Part shown: positions 1 through 6,490 of the stretch, piece by piece
How the letters are laid out: every line of letters begins with the position of its first letter
Numbering within the stretch: the stretch's first letter is position 1
Assembly (NCBI GenBank): GCA_964244955.1
Contig: CAXTKQ010000051.1
Span: 1 to 25,223 of the forward strand
Source: Mucilaginibacter_A sp964244955
GTDB taxonomy: Bacteria; Bacteroidota; Bacteroidia; Sphingobacteriales; Sphingobacteriaceae
Direction: 5' to 3'
DNA length: 25,223 nucleotides
Made by a program: the position numbers and the translations under genes
The notes under the pieces: model-generated
Told to the model about the DNA's origin: nothing
Seen by the model: the letters and a program-made list of their open reading frames with translations, nothing else
The model's database searches: none

Positions 1-198
1 CAGTAACCCTGTCAAATCTTAGAAAATGGACATTTTTGGAACTTCTGTTTATCGCAATTAATTTCATCTTTTTTAAAAACGACCGAAAGTTGGGTTAGTA
101 TTTTGAAGTTTTAATGGGTTGTTTGATAATTAGGGTTCTGTTAAGTAAGAGATTTTAAGTTTTAAAAAAACCTTACCTTATAGGCTAATGCTCAAATG
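1..198. other. Left-edge stretch without a recognised gene
   Basis: This AT-rich 198-base stretch lies downstream of the minus-strand thioredoxin-like gene. Stop codons are frequent in all frames, and I see no RNA gene, hairpin terminator or repeat that I can name. It could contain the edge of a neighbouring gene or element that lies outside the window. Confidence 0.4.
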
Positions 199-1383
199 TT
201 ACTTTCTTAATAAACCGTCAATAATCGACGAGGTCTTTGCTTCAAAATCATCACTATAACCATTGATTACGTTTGCAATTTTTCCTTCTTTATCAATAAA
301 GTAAAAAGTAGGAAAGGATTGTACATGGTATGATCTTACCTCATTAGCCGCATTTAAATATGCTGGATATTGTATGTGGTAGTTTTTCTCAAATTCCTAG
401 ATAGATTTCTTGCTGTCTCTTGCAGTAAGGCTCATGATGGCAACATTTCGATCTTTATATTTTCGATCAATATTATTTAATGGCTTTAGCGATTCCATAC
501 ACCCACTACAACCTATAAAGAAAAAATCAAGAATCACTACTTTGCCTCTCATTTGTGAAAAAGATGTTTTGTTGCCATTGGCATCATATAAAGTCCAATC
601 GGGTGCAATGTTTCCTACAGCTAGTAAATCGGTTTGATCTTTTGGTAAACCGGGCATTTCTTTAAGTAGATGGTATCCTTTTGGTATCGTCATTGAAGCG
701 ATATCAATATTGGCTTGGTTAAACTTATAGTCTGAATAGCTACTTGCTGAATAGTAAGTTGATATACCGTCGCCATAAGTTGAACTCCTTGACCTAACAA
801 TTAAGTAGTCAGGCATACCCGAAATTTTGCTGATAAATAAATCTACAATTGTATAGTTACGTTCTTTATTGATTAGCGTGTCGTAGACATTTGCAATCAA
901 ATGATAGCTCTTAATTGCAATAACAGTGGTGTCTTTGGCTTCGACAATTTTAGATGATTTTTTTTGTAAGCGGGACTGTATCCATCGGAGGTAGCCTGGC
1001 AGTGTCTTTTGAAAGATGAATTGATGGAAATCGAGAAGTGAATAAGTGCTGTCTTGCTTACTTGCATGTATTTTGTTTTCTCCATTATAAATGTCAAGAT
1101 AAGTGGCCTTGTCTTGCACATTCATGGTCTCAATTTTGATTAGGTAACCAAAGTTTTTATCATGAGGCGCTTTTTCAAAAATAGCATGACGCTGTTCAGT
1201 TACTGTGTCACTGACAAATATTTCTTTTTCCTTACTAATAGATTGATAACTGAAGTTTTGATAGCTTCCAACTTTATCAATCGTATTTTGCAATAAAGAA
1301 ACCTGAGCTTTAATACTCACGCTGAAAAAAATAATTACGAAGCAGATAAACAGCCTAATGGGCTTTTTGAAAGCGTAAATCAT
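199..1383 (-). pseudogene. Exported TlpA-like thioredoxin-fold protein interrupted by an in-frame amber codon
   Basis: Translation from the ATG at 1383 gives a hydrophobic signal peptide ending near 'SIKAQ', about 230 residues with no domain I can name, then a TlpA/AhpC-TSA thioredoxin fold. Its start is 'IAPDWTLYDANG' and its redox motif is GCSGC (Cys292, Cys295). A TAG at 397-399 stops the protein at 328 aa. The same frame continues for 65 codons to a TAA at 199-201 and encodes the missing half of the fold, including the cis-proline segment 'SFPTFYFIDKEGKI' and the C-terminal helix. Family knowledge: such proteins are periplasmic thiol:disulfide reductases in cytochrome maturation or redox repair. 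Without the cis-Pro strand the 328-aa product should not fold as an active thioredoxin. It is most likely a recent nonsense mutation, since the downstream frame is otherwise intact. A sequencing error or amber readthrough is also possible. Confidence 0.8.
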
Positions 1384-1959
1384 TTTATTGTTTTAATGTA
1401 TTAGTATTATAATTAGCACTACTAAAGTAATTTTAAATCTCATTTAAAAACAAAAAAACTTCTCAAGTCCTTTAATGTTAGCTCCAATTTAAAATCTATT
1501 GCAATAGATAGGAACATGTTTAGATTTTAAACTGTGATAGATTATGAAAATGCAAATCGAACCGTTACATTCAAACGAACGTATTGGTATCATCCTTGTC
1601 CAGCGGCCAAAAATTCATTTTTTTACGCTTTAACTATTACACGTATTAGATTACACCTAATCGACTTTTTTGCAGGTTTAATTGTAACAGTTCATTATGT
1701 AGAATGCCAAACGGCAAAAAGAAACAATACACCAAATTCTTCAATATGCCCATAATCAGATTAATAATGATGCTTCTTTTACCCTATAAAAATTGGTGCT
1801 GGTATCAATTCAACCCAATCAAAACTACATGCTTGCCATTTTTTTAGGTGATAAAAGAAGTATAGGAAATAATTTGAACAAAATTTAAACAGGCATTAAG
1901 CACGGAAGTAAAACAGACAAATTTCGGCCTCACTAATTTTTATGCCGATAAAAGAAGCA
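1384..1959. other. Gene-poor intergenic region (576 bases)
   Basis: This AT-rich region lies between the start of the thioredoxin-like gene and the 3' end of dxs. It holds an inverted-pair repeat (1770-1863) and a further unit abutting dxs (1931-1960). Short open frames exist, for example 1544-1633 (+) with 29 codons and one of 73 codons at 1534-1755 (+), but their composition does not look protein-like. Around 1636-1663 two ATTACAC heptamers lie 14 bases apart, with an ATTAG/CTAAT inverted pair around the second; this could be a regulator site but is unsupported. The promoter of the minus-strand gene should lie in 1384-1450, though I see no convincing consensus there. Confidence 0.5.
1770..1863. 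repeat. Inverted-pair (palindromic) element built from the TAAAAGAAGCAT repeat, copy 1
   Basis: The left arm begins ATGCTTCTTTTA (1770-1781) and runs on to ATAAAAATTGGTG. The right arm is CCATTTTTTTA, five bases, then TAAAAGAAGTAT (1852-1863), the inverse complement of the left arm with one core mismatch. The interior TATCAATTCAACCCA resembles the interior of the element at 21160-21237 (GATCAACTTAACCAC). The two therefore appear to be members of one family of roughly 80-95 bases and not chance motif pairs. As RNA it could fold into a long imperfect hairpin. There is no coding capacity. Confidence 0.75.
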
Positions 1960-1960
1960 T
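1931..1960 (+). repeat. TAAAAGAAGCAT repeat unit overlapping the dxs stop codon
   Basis: The unit reads CACTAATTTTTA, then TGCCGA, then TAAAAGAAGCAT (1949-1960). Its last base is the complement of the final A of the dxs TGA stop codon (1960-1962). The unit therefore starts exactly where the coding frame ends. The comF stop codon at 5754 has the same arrangement. Confidence 0.8.
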
Positions 1961-3891
1961 CAGGAAGCAATCGTTTGCGTTGCCCTTTTTACCGTTAGTT
2001 TTTTTACCTGGGTGGAGATGGAAGCCGCATCGTAACCGCATTCGGCCCAAAGTTCGGGCTGCTCGCCGTGTTCTATAAAGCGGTCGGGGATGCCGAGGCG
2101 GATCACTTTGGCTGCTGCATAACCATGATCGGCCATAAATTCAATTACCGCGCTGCCCATTCCGCCTTGCAGACAGCCGTCTTCAACCGTAATGATCTGG
2201 TTGAATTTTTGGAAAACTTCGTGCAGCATTTCTTCGTCCAATGGTTTTACAAAACGCAAATCGTAATGTGCCGGATAAATGCCTTCCTGGTTTAGTGTTT
2301 GTACTGCTTTTACCGCCTCATTTCCAATGGTGCCGATGGTTAAAATGGCTACTTCTTCGCCATCGCAAATCCGTCGTCCTTTGCCGACTGGTAAGGCTTT
2401 CATCGGTTTTTGCCAGTTCACCATTACACCATTTCCGCGCGGGTAACGGATGGAAAACGGCCCCATGTTTTCCTGCTGGGCGGTAAACATCAGGTTGCGC
2501 AGTTCCTCTTCGTTCATTGGTGCAGAAACAACCATATTCGGGATGCAGCGCATAAAAGCCAAATCATAAGCGCCATGATGCGTTGGCCCGTCGGCCCCAG
2601 CCAATCCGGCGCGGTCCAAGCAAAAAACAACGTTTAGCTTTTGTATAGCCACATCATGAACGACCTGATCGTAGCCACGCTGCATAAAACTGGAATAAAT
2701 ATTACAAAAAGGAACCATGCCTTGCGTGGCCAAACCGGCCGAAAAAGTTACCGCATGTTGCTCGGCAATGCCTACATCAAAAGCGCGTTCGGGCATCGCT
2801 TTCATCATCAAATTTAATGAGGAACCGGAAGGCATGGCCGGCGTAATGCCCATGATCTTCGGGTTATTTTCGGCCAGTTCGATAATCGTCAACCCAAAAA
2901 CGTCCTGGTATTTTGGTGGCTTTGGTTTATCGTAAACCGGTTTTTTTATTTCCCCGGTAATTTTGTCGAACAAGCCGGGCGCGTGCCATATCGTTTGATC
3001 CTTTTCTGCCAAAGCATAACCTTTGCCTTTTACCGTGATGCAATGCAGCAGTTTCGGGCCGGGGATATCTTTCAAATCCTTTAAAACTTTAACCAACTGT
3101 TTTACATTGTGCCCGTCAACCGGGCCAAAATACCTAAATTGTAAAGACTCAAACAGGTTGCTGTTTTTAAGGATCGTTCCTTTGATGCTCTTCTCAATTT
3201 TTTTAACAATTTTGAAAGCATCCGGGCCGAGAGCGGAGATTTTAGTTAAGATTTGAGCCGCGTCATCCCGGAAACGGTTATAAGAACGGGAAGTTGAAAT
3301 GCCTGTCAGGTATTCTTTCAAGGCGCCAACATTCGGGTCAATAGACATGCAGTTATCGTTCAAAATAACCAGCAAGTTAGAATTTTCGATACCGGCGTGG
3401 TTCAAAGCTTCAAAAGCCATTCCGCCCGTCATCGCGCCATCACCGATAACAGCAACATGCTGTCGGTCGTGCTCGCCTTTGCGGTGCGAAGCCACGGCCA
3501 TGCCCAAAGCCGCAGAAATAGAAGTGGAAGAGTGGCCAACGCCAAACGTATCGTAAATGCTTTCGGCACGTTTCGGGAAACCGCTGATGCCTTTGTAGTT
3601 ACGGTTGGTGTCAAAAATTTCGCGGCGGCCGGTCAGGATTTTATGGCCGTAAGCCTGGTGGCCAACATCCCAAACCAATTGGTCATAAGGCGTATTTAAA
3701 ACGTACTGCAAGGCAACCGTTAGCTCGACCACGCCCAAGCTTGCACCAAAATGGCCACCGTTTACCGATACAATATCAATAATATACTGCCTTAATTGAT
3801 TGGCAATTTCGGTAAGGTCTTCTTCATTAAATTTCTTTAAATCAGAAGGGTAGTTGATCTGCTCTAAAAGGTTACCCGCCTGTACTTTCAT
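1960..3891 (-). CDS. dxs: 1-deoxy-D-xylulose-5-phosphate synthase
   Basis: This 643-aa cytoplasmic enzyme condenses pyruvate with glyceraldehyde 3-phosphate to form 1-deoxy-D-xylulose 5-phosphate. It is the first step of the non-mevalonate isoprenoid pathway, and its product also feeds thiamine and pyridoxal synthesis. The thiamine-diphosphate/Mg site is clear: GDGAMTGG at 150-157 and NDN at 178-180. His47, His78 and His83 lie in the N-terminal domain ('GGHFGASLG', 'WDVGHQAYGHKILTGR'). The catalytic Glu is E377 in 'GIAEQHAVTFSAGLA' of the central pyrimidine-binding domain, and a transketolase C-terminal domain follows. The length is normal for the family. The ATG at 3891 gives the expected N-terminus. 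It diverges from glyA and appears monocistronic. Confidence 0.97.
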   Translation of the reverse strand: MKVQAGNLLEQINYPSDLKKFNEEDLTEIANQLRQYIIDIVSVNGGHFGASLGVVELTVALQYVLNTPYDQLVWDVGHQAYGHKILTGRREIFDTNRNYKGISGFPKRAESIYDTFGVGHSSTSISAALGMAVASHRKGEHDRQHVAVIGDGAMTGGMAFEALNHAGIENSNLLVILNDNCMSIDPNVGALKEYLTGISTSRSYNRFRDDAAQILTKISALGPDAFKIVKKIEKSIKGTILKNSNLFESLQFRYFGPVDGHNVKQLVKVLKDLKDIPGPKLLHCITVKGKGYALAEKDQTIWHAPGLFDKITGEIKKPVYDKPKPPKYQDVFGLTIIELAENNPKIMGITPAMPSGSSLNLMMKAMPERAFDVGIAEQHAVTFSAGLATQGMVPFCNIYSSFMQRGYDQVVHDVAIQKLNVVFCLDRAGLAGADGPTHHGAYDLAFMRCIPNMVVSAPMNEEELRNLMFTAQQENMGPFSIRYPRGNGVMVNWQKPMKALPVGKGRRICDGEEVAILTIGTIGNEAVKAVQTLNQEGIYPAHYDLRFVKPLDEEMLHEVFQKFNQIITVEDGCLQGGMGSAVIEFMADHGYAAAKVIRLGIPDRFIEHGEQPELWAECGYDAASISTQVKKLTVKRATQTIAS

Positions 3892-3909
3892 TTATCCGTT
3901 ATACTTTGT

Positions 3910-3940
3910 TCAATATACAAATTTAGGTTATTTGGTCAAA
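3910..3940 (-). promoter_or_regulatory. Possible dxs promoter (TTTG, 19 bases, TATATTGA)
   Basis: Read on the minus strand, TTTG (3940-3937) is followed after 19 bases by TATATTGA (3917-3910). This approximates the Bacteroidota -33 TTTG and -7 TAnnTTTG elements, and the dxs ATG follows about 18 bases later. The -7 match is imperfect. An alternative TAAATTTG lies in the same stretch but lacks a well-spaced -33. Confidence 0.4.
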
Positions 3941-3945
3941 TAACC
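3926..3945. promoter_or_regulatory. Perfect 9-base-arm palindrome, candidate operator for dxs
   Basis: GGTTATTTG and CAAATAACC (3926-3934 and 3937-3945) are exact inverse complements separated by GT. The right arm contains the TTTG that I read as the dxs -33 element. A dimeric regulator bound here would therefore cover the promoter. No regulator is identified, and a leader-RNA role is unlikely because the site lies upstream of the inferred transcription start. Confidence 0.5.
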
Positions 3946-4041
3946 GTTACAGGATTCTACGTGTGATGGCTGTTTATGTTTGAGTGTTTAATTTTTTCTT
4001 TGAAGCATTTAAACTTCCTTTTAAAGAAAACCCCTCGGCAA

Positions 4042-4077
4042 CACTAATTTCTAAAAAAATACCGATAAAAGAAGCAT
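4042..4077 (+). repeat. TAAAAGAAGCAT repeat unit upstream of glyA
   Basis: CACTAATTTCTA is followed by a longer than usual A-rich stretch, then CCGATAAAAGAAGCAT, with the core at 4066-4077. It lies about 120 bases upstream of the glyA start, in the sense orientation. The second dispersed repeat begins 30 bases downstream. Confidence 0.75.
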
Positions 4078-4106
4078 CTGCATTTATAAATGTTTTCGCC
4101 GGGGCA

Positions 4107-4127
4107 GATACTGTTTTTACCGGCAAA
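4107..4127 (+). repeat. Second dispersed repeat (GATACTGTTTTTACCGG type), copy upstream of glyA
   Basis: GATACTGTTTTTACCGGCAA begins at 4107. Related sequences occur at 8877-8889 (first 13 bases), at 11272-11289 in inverse orientation inside the TPR gene (one mismatch over 18), and at 21075-21096 in inverse orientation just after the maeB stop codon. Three of the four copies lie near a TAAAAGAAGCAT unit. Confidence 0.65.
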
Positions 4128-4144
4128 AAATTAGTAAACCTAAA

Positions 4145-4177
4145 TTTGATACAAGGGATTAAAATAGGCTAAATTTG
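4145..4177 (+). promoter_or_regulatory. glyA promoter, Bacteroidota type
   Basis: TTTG at 4145-4148 is followed after 21 bases by TAAATTTG at 4170-4177. The latter is an exact match to the -7 consensus TAnnTTTG used by the primary sigma factor of this phylum. The inferred transcript starts in the low 4180s, giving a leader of roughly 15 bases before the glyA ATG at 4197. A second TAAATTTG at 4141-4148 overlaps the -33 element. Confidence 0.6.
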
Positions 4178-4196
4178 GCCGTCCATAAATCAAAAC

Positions 4197-5468
4197 ATGA
4201 AAAGAGATAAATTAATATTCAGGCTTTTAGACGAGGAACAGGAACGGCAGGAAAACGGTATCGAATTGATTGCTTCCGAAAATTTTGTGAGCAAACAAGT
4301 GATGGAAGCGGCAGGATCGGCAGCAACCAACAAATACGCCGAAGGCTTGCCCGGCAAACGTTATTACGGCGGCTGCGAAATTGTGGACGAGATTGAAACC
4401 ATCGCCATCGAGCGTGCCAAGCAACTGTTCAATGCCGAATGGGCAAACGTGCAGTCGCATTCTGGCGCGCAGGCAAACGCTGCTGTTCTGCTGGCTTGTT
4501 TACAGCCCGGCGATAAAATTTTGGGCTTTGATTTATCTCATGGCGGACATTTAACGCATGGTTCGCCGGTTAATTTTTCGGGGAAATTGTATAAACCGTT
4601 TTTTTATGGGGTGAAAAAAGAAACCGGTTTGATTGATTACGAACAGTTACGGGAAGTTGCCCTGCGCGAAAAACCAAAACTGATCATTTGCGGCGCTTCG
4701 GCTTATTCGCGCGATTGGGATTACGAATTTATCCGAAAAGTGGCGGATGAAGTTGGCGCTTTGGTTTTGGCCGATATTTCCCATCCTTCCGGCTTGATTG
4801 CCAGAGGTTTGCTTGCAGATCCGCTCCCGTATTGCCATATTGTAACCACTACTACGCATAAAACTTTGCGCGGCCCGCGTGGCGGTTTGATTTTGCTGGG
4901 AAAAGATTTTGAAAACCCATTCGGGCTAAAAACACCAAAAGGCGAAACACGCATGATGTCCTCTGTTTTGGATATGGCGGTTTTCCCGGGGACGCAGGGT
5001 GGGCCGCTGGAACATATTATTGCTGCAAAAGCGATTGCCTTTGGCGAAGCTTTGAGCGATAAATACATGAAATATGTGGTACAGGTAAAACAAAACGCAG
5101 CCGCTATGGCCGAAGCTTTTGTAGAATTGGGCTACGAAATTATTTCTGGCGGAACCGATAACCATTTGATGCTGATTGACCTTCGGAACAAAAACGTAAC
5201 CGGAAAAGCCGCGGAAACTGCTTTAGACAAAGCGGGCATTACCGTTAATAAAAACATGGTTCCGTTTGATGATAAATCGCCGTTTGTTACTTCCGGCATC
5301 CGTGTTGGTACGCCGGCCGTTACCACGCGCGGCATGAAAGAAAAGCAAATGAAAAAAATTGTGGAGATGATTAACGAAGTGCTGACCAATATTGATGATG
5401 AAGCGCACATCGAAAAAGTTAAGAAGCAAATCCATGAACTGACGAAGAAGTTTCCTTTGTATTTGTAA
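4197..5468 (+). CDS. glyA: Serine hydroxymethyltransferase
   Basis: This 423-aa PLP-dependent cytoplasmic enzyme interconverts serine and glycine while charging tetrahydrofolate to 5,10-methylene-THF, the main one-carbon source for purine, thymidylate and methionine synthesis. Family signatures include 'IELIASENFVS' near the N-terminus, 'NKYAEGLPGKRYYGG' at 45-59, and the PLP-lysine motif 'VTTTTHKTLRGPRGG' with Lys222 forming the Schiff base. The C-terminal lobe contains 'SGIRVGTPAVTTRGM'. Length is normal. The ATG at 4197 follows a good promoter. The gene is transcribed alone and converges on comF, with a REP-like pair between the two 3' ends. Confidence 0.97.
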   Translation: MKRDKLIFRLLDEEQERQENGIELIASENFVSKQVMEAAGSAATNKYAEGLPGKRYYGGCEIVDEIETIAIERAKQLFNAEWANVQSHSGAQANAAVLLACLQPGDKILGFDLSHGGHLTHGSPVNFSGKLYKPFFYGVKKETGLIDYEQLREVALREKPKLIICGASAYSRDWDYEFIRKVADEVGALVLADISHPSGLIARGLLADPLPYCHIVTTTTHKTLRGPRGGLILLGKDFENPFGLKTPKGETRMMSSVLDMAVFPGTQGGPLEHIIAAKAIAFGEALSDKYMKYVVQVKQNAAAMAEAFVELGYEIISGGTDNHLMLIDLRNKNVTGKAAETALDKAGITVNKNMVPFDDKSPFVTSGIRVGTPAVTTRGMKEKQMKKIVEMINEVLTNIDDEAHIEKVKKQIHELTKKFPLYL

Positions 5469-5497
5469 GGGGCTGTTTCAATTTCATTCAGTAATCT

Positions 5498-5681
5498 TTT
5501 GGCTAAAGCCAAATTTAATCTTCATTTATTCCACGGCCTAAAGGCCGTGACAATTTAACTACTTCAATTTACAGATTTTTTGTACCTGCTGATAATAACT
5601 CGTCCTAAAACCCAATTCAATTATTAATTGCCACGGCCTTTAGGCCGTGGATAAAGGGAGCAAGGATTGACTTTAGCCAAA
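5498..5681. repeat. Two inverted REP-like units (BIME-like) between convergent glyA and comF
   Basis: Unit 1 (5498-5555) reads TTTGGCTAAAG, about 23 bases, then CCACGGCCTAAAGGCCGTG and ACAATT. Unit 2 (5626-5681) is the same arrangement on the other strand: AATTG, the palindrome CCACGGCCTTTAGGCCGTGG (5631-5650), a spacer, then CTTTAGCCAAA. Each unit has an 8-base-arm GC-rich palindrome and a conserved TTTGGCTAAAG end. This bipartite layout is typical of REP sequences mobilised by RAYT (TnpA-REP) transposases; no such transposase is in the window. The palindromes may also help terminate both converging transcripts. I see no gene in the 285-base gap (5469-5753). Confidence 0.75.
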
Positions 5682-5725
5682 AATATAAGAGTTCTACATG
5701 GATTGTATTACTGCTGCTTTTACCA

Positions 5726-5754
5726 CACTAAATTTAATGTGCTAAAAGAAGCAT
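5726..5754 (+). repeat. TAAAAGAAGCAT repeat unit overlapping the comF stop codon
   Basis: CACTAAATTTAA, TGTGC, then TAAAAGAAGCAT (5743-5754). The last T of the core is the complement of the final A of the comF TGA codon (5754-5756), exactly as at dxs. comF is thus flanked by two units in opposite orientation, this one and 6461-6489. Confidence 0.8.
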
Positions 5755-6452
5755 CAAGTTGCAACAGCAATACTTGCAATGCTGATGCGGACACCGGGAA
5801 CTTCCAGCAAAACATTGCAACAAGCTTCTAAAGTTGCGCCGGTGGTAATGATATCATCCACCAATAAAATATGTTTTCCGGTTAGTTCAGTAGGGTTTTT
5901 AACGGAGAAAACTTCCTTCATATTTTCGTAACGCAAAGTCCGGGATTTTTTGGTCTGACTTTCGGTGCTGGTTGTTCGGATCAAATTATCAACCAAAACC
6001 GGAATTGGTAACTTTTCTGCAAGCCCTTCTGCAAAACTTAAACTTTGGTTGTAACCTCTTTTTAACTGTTTTTGCTTGTGCAACGGAACGGGAACGATGA
6101 CGTCAGCAGCAGAAAAAACTGTATTTTCTAACAAACGCTTTCCGGCCAGTTTACCGAGATAAACACCAATTTCGGGTTTGTTTTTGTATTTAAGCTGGTG
6201 CATCAGGTTTTGTACGCGGCTGCCTTTACTAAAATAAAGCATTGCTGATGCAGCTTCTAACGGAACCCGTCCCCAAAATTGTTGCGCAACCGCGTTATCA
6301 GTATTCAAATGAAAATCGGTATAAGGCAAATGGTACAGGCAATCGGCACAAATCAACTCCTCGTTGCGGTACAAGCTTTTGGCGCAGGCCTGGCAAAGCT
6401 CCGGGAAAATGAGCGAAACAAAGTCGGCAAAATAAGTTCGTTGTAAATTCAT
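5754..6452 (-). CDS. comF: ComF-family phosphoribosyltransferase-like protein
   Basis: This 232-aa protein has an N-terminal four-cysteine zinc site (Cys20, Cys23, Cys35, Cys38). A PRTase-fold domain follows, with 'VIVPVPLHKQKQLKRGYNQ' at about 118-136 and the PRPP-loop motif 'ILLVDDIITTGATL' at about 195-208. ComF proteins are needed for natural transformation in several bacteria and act in the cytoplasm on incoming single-stranded DNA, but homologues occur widely in species not known to be competent. The start at 6452 gives a normal family N-terminus. It lies 38 bases downstream of rlmN on the same strand, probably in one transcript. That spacer consists almost wholly of a repeat unit. Confidence 0.88.
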   Translation of the reverse strand: MNLQRTYFADFVSLIFPELCQACAKSLYRNEELICADCLYHLPYTDFHLNTDNAVAQQFWGRVPLEAASAMLYFSKGSRVQNLMHQLKYKNKPEIGVYLGKLAGKRLLENTVFSAADVIVPVPLHKQKQLKRGYNQSLSFAEGLAEKLPIPVLVDNLIRTTSTESQTKKSRTLRYENMKEVFSVKNPTELTGKHILLVDDIITTGATLEACCNVLLEVPGVRISIASIAVAT

Positions 6453-6460
6453 TTTTGCTG

Positions 6461-6489
6461 ATGCTTCTTTTATCGGCCTAAAATTGGTG
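6461..6489 (-). repeat. TAAAAGAAGCAT repeat unit filling the rlmN-comF spacer
   Basis: On the minus strand the unit is CACCAATTTTA, GGCCGA, TAAAAGAAGCAT (core 6472-6461). It starts two bases after the rlmN TAA (6493-6491) and ends nine bases before the comF ATG, so 29 of the 38 spacer bases are the repeat. It would be present in the rlmN-comF transcript just ahead of the comF start. Confidence 0.8.
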
Positions 6490-6490
6490 T

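Larger units (their letters stand above)
3892..4196. other. Divergent dxs-glyA intergenic region (305 bases)
   Basis: This gap should carry promoters for both flanking genes. On the dxs side it has a perfect 9-base-arm palindrome overlapping a possible promoter. In the middle it has one unit of each of two dispersed repeats, at 4042-4077 and 4107-4127. On the glyA side it has a good Bacteroidota-type promoter. A 62-codon open frame at 3984-4172 (+) runs through both repeats and is not considered a gene. Confidence 0.7.

Noticed and set aside
397..399. TAG as pyrrolysine or another programmed recoding signal
   Set aside because: No pyrrolysine machinery is known in this phylum, and I see no stem-loop context or conserved element that would support programmed readthrough.
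1636..1663. Two ATTACAC repeats 14 bases apart with an ATTAG/CTAAT inverted pair
   Set aside because: Short AT-rich matches of this size are expected by chance in such sequence, and no adjacent gene start needs an operator there.
1534..1755. 73-codon open frame in the gene-poor region
   Set aside because: Amino-acid composition is not protein-like, there is no recognisable start signal or domain, and a shorter frame (1544-1633) overlaps it in another phase.
3984..4172. 62-codon open frame upstream of glyA
   Set aside because: It runs through both dispersed repeats and its peptide shares 'ADTVFTGKK' with an antisense frame after maeB. The similarity therefore comes from the DNA repeats and not from a protein.
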